The position numbers were made by a program, and so were the translations under genes. Below the pieces are notes generated by a model. It saw only the letters and a program-made list of their open reading frames with translations, did not search any database and was not told where the DNA came from. Positions 13,255 to 15,646 of a stretch of DNA of 15,646 nt are shown one piece after another. Position 1 is the stretch's first letter. Every line of letters starts with the position of its first letter. This DNA is from SFEB01 sp964612455 (GTDB taxonomy: Bacteria > Bacillota > Clostridia > Christensenellales > CAG-314): assembly GCA_964612455.1 (NCBI GenBank), contig CAZTCB010000031.1, positions 1 through 15,646 on the forward strand, given 5' to 3'.

Positions 13255-13275
13255 ACAAAAAGGAAGGTATTTAAC

Positions 13276-13509
13276 ATGAAAAAGTTTGTAAACGCAATGG
13301 ACGATTTGCCTCTCGTCGTAAAAATCATTTTGGCAATCCCCTGCCTCGATATTATCTGGAATATCGTCAGAGTGTGTCGTAGCGCCGCCGCAAACAACTT
13401 TTTGGGCGTCATCCTCGGGATTTTGCTAATAGTCGTAGGTATTCCCTTTATGTGGCTTGTCGACATTATCTCTTTGGTTTGCCTCAACAGAGTCCTTTGG
13501 ATAGACTAA
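13276..13509 (+). CDS. Small membrane protein, third gene of the nfeD operon
   Basis: 77 residues, not recognised as a named family. There are two hydrophobic segments (about 14-27 and 43-69) separated by a basic stretch with VRVCRSAAANN, then a short tail ending in NRVLWID. The second segment contains GVILGILLIVVGIPFMWLVDI. AAGGAAGG lies upstream of ATG 13276 and the gene starts 21 nt after the SPFH stop, so it belongs to the same transcript, ending at the terminator at 13532-13563. It may be a small partner of the NfeD-SPFH complex (context only). The good ribosome site, operon position and membrane-like composition make it a real gene. Confidence 0.8.
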   Translation: MKKFVNAMDDLPLVVKIILAIPCLDIIWNIVRVCRSAAANNFLGVILGILLIVVGIPFMWLVDIISLVCLNRVLWID

Positions 13510-13531
13510 AATTAAAAAAACCTAAAAAAGG

Positions 13532-13563
13532 CCGTCAGACGCTTTCGTCAGGCGGTTTTTTTT
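13532..13563 (+). terminator. Terminator of the nfeD-SPFH operon
   Basis: CCGTCAGACG (13532-13541) pairs with CGTCAGGCGG (13546-13555) with one A-A mismatch and a CTTT loop, followed by eight T residues. The queH promoter -10 box begins immediately after. Confidence 0.85.
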
Positions 13564-13571
13564 GTTATAAT
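13563..13571 (+). promoter_or_regulatory. Extended -10 promoter predicting a leaderless queH mRNA
   Basis: TGTTATAAT is a perfect TATAAT (13566-13571) with the extended TGn element, abutting the preceding terminator T run. The -35 region would lie inside the terminator hairpin and is poor (TTTCGT at 17-nt spacing). Standard spacing puts +1 at 13578, the A of the queH ATG. Confidence 0.55.
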
Positions 13572-13577
13572 GGTCGT

Positions 13578-14195
13578 ATGGAACAAAAAGTAAATTATCA
13601 AAAAGAATACGAAAAAACGATAGCGCAACTTGACGACAGGTCACATTCTCTGCTGTTGCACTGCTGTTGCGCGCCGTGCGCAAGCCACTGTTTGTCCGTG
13701 ACCGCCGAGAGGTTTGACGTATCCGCTTTTTTTTACAACCCCAATATCTTTCCGCCCGACGAGTATTTTATCAGGCTTAACGAACTAAAACGGCTGGTTG
13801 AGTCGATGCCCTTGCCCCGCAAAGTATCGGTAATAGAAGGCGACTATGAACCCGATGATTTTTTTGCCGTTTCCGCAGGGCTTGAAAACGCGCCCGAACG
13901 CGGAGAAAGGTGCAAAAAGTGTTTTTTATTGCGTCTGTCCGAGACGGCTCGTACGGCTAAAAAACAAGGGTACGAATACTTTGGCACCACCCTCACCCTC
14001 AGCCCCCTTAAAGACGCTCGGCTCATCAACGAAACAGGAAAAAAACTTGCCGATATCTACTGCGTCAAATGGTTGCCCGCCGATTTTAAAAAACACAACG
14101 GCTATCTGCACAGTATAGAATTGTCAAATCAATACGGGCTCTACCGACAAAATTATTGCGGTTGCGTGTTCAGCCGAAACGGAACAAAAACATGA
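13578..14195 (+). CDS. queH: Epoxyqueuosine reductase QueH
   Basis: 205 residues, normal for the family (formerly DUF208). QueH reduces epoxyqueuosine to queuosine at the wobble base of GUN-anticodon tRNAs and replaces the cobalamin enzyme QueG. Seen: an N-terminal cluster LLLHCCCAPCASHC (Cys29-31, 34, 38), FFYNPNIFPPDEY (51-63), ERCKKCFLLRL (Cys112, Cys115), FGTTLTLSPLKD (135-146), and the C-terminal QNYCGCVFS (Cys194, Cys196). These cysteines supply the Fe-S and mononuclear metal sites of the family. ATG 13578 is the start because homology begins right after it and the promoter ends 6 nt before it; there is no Shine-Dalgarno. Other queuosine genes are not in the window, so the precursor may be imported. 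Confidence 0.93.
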   Translation: MEQKVNYQKEYEKTIAQLDDRSHSLLLHCCCAPCASHCLSVTAERFDVSAFFYNPNIFPPDEYFIRLNELKRLVESMPLPRKVSVIEGDYEPDDFFAVSAGLENAPERGERCKKCFLLRLSETARTAKKQGYEYFGTTLTLSPLKDARLINETGKKLADIYCVKWLPADFKKHNGYLHSIELSNQYGLYRQNYCGCVFSRNGTKT

Positions 14196-14218
14196 TACCC
14201 GCGAAACTCGGTTTAATT

Positions 14219-14255
14219 AAAAACCGCATGGATGATTATCCATGCGGTTTTTTTT
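14219..14255. terminator. Bidirectional terminator between queH and the beta-helix gene
   Basis: AACCGCATGGAT pairs with ATCCATGCGGTT (ending at 14249) with a 4-nt loop, with an A run before and eight T residues after. It serves both converging genes; the stop of the - strand gene is at 14287. Confidence 0.9.
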
Positions 14256-14286
14256 ACTGCAAAAATGCGATTATTTTTTACCCGAC

Positions 14287-15646
14287 TTATTTAATGACGT
14301 ACATAAAGTTGGTGAATACGTAAACACTGTTTATCTGACCGTATTGAGTGAAGCTGATACTATCGTATGCCGTTTGGTAAAGGTTAGTGCCATCATTGCC
14401 GATTTTGAAGGTTGCGGCTCCATTACCACTGGGAGCGACGCCTTTCAATTGTATATTGCAGTATGCGTCTGCGGTATATATTCTGTACTTGGGTGCTTTT
14501 GTACCCGTTGAGCTTTGTTCATTCCAATCTGTTTCATGTTTACCGGCGCTGCTGTACTCGGCAACCAAAGTGACGCCGTTAAATGTTTTGTTGAGGCTGT
14601 TGGCAGTCTGATTTTTACTCGTTGGTATTTGGGATATGACGGTTATATCGCCCGTTAAAGTTTCTCTGTCCCAAGTGCCTTTTACGAGGTTGGTGTGGTT
14701 TTCGCCTGTTACCCAATCCTTAAAGTCTTTGTCAATAGACACGGTGGGTTTGCCGTAAACGCAACCGATGACTGTCGCTGCCTGACCTTCCGAACAATTG
14801 ACGGTAACGTTTTCAACATTGCATTCTTTAATAGTCAAACTCTTGCCGCCAAAACCGCCGATTAATCCGCCGACTTTGTTTTTGCCGTATACTGTAACGT
14901 TTTTAACCGTGCATTTTTCAATAGTCACTTCTGCCCCGCTACCGACGTCACCGACCAAAGCACCTACGGAACCGATTTCCAGCGAACCGAACGTACCGCC
15001 GTCGATAGTTACGTTTTTAATCGTGACTATACCCTTAACGTGTTGAATCAATCCGGAAGCGTAAACTTTACCGTAACTGTCGCCTTTGCTATCAGCATTC
15101 GTCCAAGCGGAAGAAACTTGCGCAAGACCGGTGATGGTTTTATTATTAAAGTCTATTTCTACTGTTTGACCTTTAAGCACCTCGATACCTACGTCCGCAC
15201 CCATAGCGTTGATATCAGCGTTTATCGTTATCTTTTTTATATCGGTAGAATTGTTGTTTGCAATATAATACAACTCTTCTGCCGAAGAGATACTCACGCT
15301 ACCGTCACAATTTACCGTGACGGATTTTTCTTCGATTTCGCCGCTCAAAGAGTACCATTCACTTGTCGTCGCATTAAATTTGGTATCTTTGTACTCGTCG
15401 GGGTAAATTACGGTATAAGTATCGTCGGTATAAACGATACGGTTTACATTAGCATCCCAAAAGAAGTAAGTGTTGCTCGTCAAGGGGTGATAATCTTTAG
15501 AAGTAAGACCGCATTCTGCCAATGCAGAGTGAACTTCCGTAATGTTTTTGCCTTGGGTAACTTCATTGATTGCCAATGCCTTGTTCATCGTGTTGACAGC
15601 CTGAATGTCAGCCGAAGTGTTTGCCTTCTTGATTATACTGCTAAAC
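14287..15646 (-). CDS. C-terminal part of a beta-helix-like, probably surface or pilin-like protein (partial)
   Basis: 452 codons read through to the right edge without a start, so the N-terminus lies outside; an internal Met at 15588 is not the likely start. The visible N-terminal part (KANTSADIQAVNTMNKALAINE) resembles the region following the hydrophobic helix in pilin-like or secreted Clostridia proteins. Residues corresponding to about 15290-14760 have short repeating strands typical of a right-handed beta-helix or GLUG-type repeat: VTIKNVTIDGG, VTIEKCTVKNVTV, LTIKECNVENVTV, with GG-rich turns between (VGGLIGGFGG). The C-terminal 130 residues form a separate Ser/Thr/Asn-rich region. Few Cys and many T, N, G, V and D fit an exported protein. 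No enzymatic motif is seen. Family assignment is tentative. Confidence 0.7.
   Translation of the reverse strand, partial: FSSIIKKANTSADIQAVNTMNKALAINEVTQGKNITEVHSALAECGLTSKDYHPLTSNTYFFWDANVNRIVYTDDTYTVIYPDEYKDTKFNATTSEWYSLSGEIEEKSVTVNCDGSVSISSAEELYYIANNNSTDIKKITINADINAMGADVGIEVLKGQTVEIDFNNKTITGLAQVSSAWTNADSKGDSYGKVYASGLIQHVKGIVTIKNVTIDGGTFGSLEIGSVGALVGDVGSGAEVTIEKCTVKNVTVYGKNKVGGLIGGFGGKSLTIKECNVENVTVNCSEGQAATVIGCVYGKPTVSIDKDFKDWVTGENHTNLVKGTWDRETLTGDITVISQIPTSKNQTANSLNKTFNGVTLVAEYSSAGKHETDWNEQSSTGTKAPKYRIYTADAYCNIQLKGVAPSGNGAATFKIGNDGTNLYQTAYDSISFTQYGQINSVYVFTNFMYVIK

Noticed and set aside
14287..14511. + strand open frames over the 3' part of the beta-helix gene
   Set aside because: They have no ribosome site and are antisense to a 450-codon frame with clear protein-like repeat structure.

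Overview
The window looks like chromosomal DNA of a low-to-moderate GC, spore-forming or formerly spore-forming Firmicute of the class Clostridia. The evidence is a pro-SigK-type sporulation sigma factor, an RNase J, a THF riboswitch in front of a folate ECF S component, strong GGAGG-type ribosome sites, and sigma-A-like promoters (TTGACA/TATAAT, spacers mostly 17 nt). Gene content is mostly housekeeping. I see no phage, insertion sequence, CRISPR array, defence island or biosynthetic cluster.

Layout: folT (-) with an upstream THF aptamer; DUF421 and DUF4363 membrane proteins (+, overlapping); RNase J then a U32 protein (-, one operon); serC and serA (+, serine synthesis); rnpB RNase P RNA (-); sigK (+); a zinc-ribbon protein with a polyacidic tail (-); a membrane metallophosphoesterase (-); nfeD, an SPFH/stomatin-like gene and a small membrane protein gene (+, one operon); queH (+); and the C-terminal part of a beta-helix-like protein (-) cut by the right window edge. 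Nearly every unit ends in a strong, often bidirectional hairpin terminator, so most units are short and independently transcribed.

Functional links: folT is probably controlled by folate through an aptamer that starts at the predicted mRNA 5' end and is followed by a helix masking the ribosome site. SerC and SerA catalyse consecutive steps from 3-phosphoglycerate to phosphoserine. RNase J and RNase P are both RNA-processing factors; the U32 protein and QueH are probably both tRNA wobble-base modification enzymes. NfeD and SPFH proteins are a well-known membrane-microdomain pair.

The most unusual signals are regulatory. The metallophosphoesterase and queH genes each have a perfect TATAAT box ending exactly 6 nt before the ATG and no ribosome-binding site, which predicts leaderless mRNAs. 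Other points of note are the RNase J N-terminal extension of about 165 residues, the tandem zinc-ribbon/polyacidic protein, and altered metal-site motifs in the metallophosphoesterase. I found no clear candidate for a wholly new multi-gene system.
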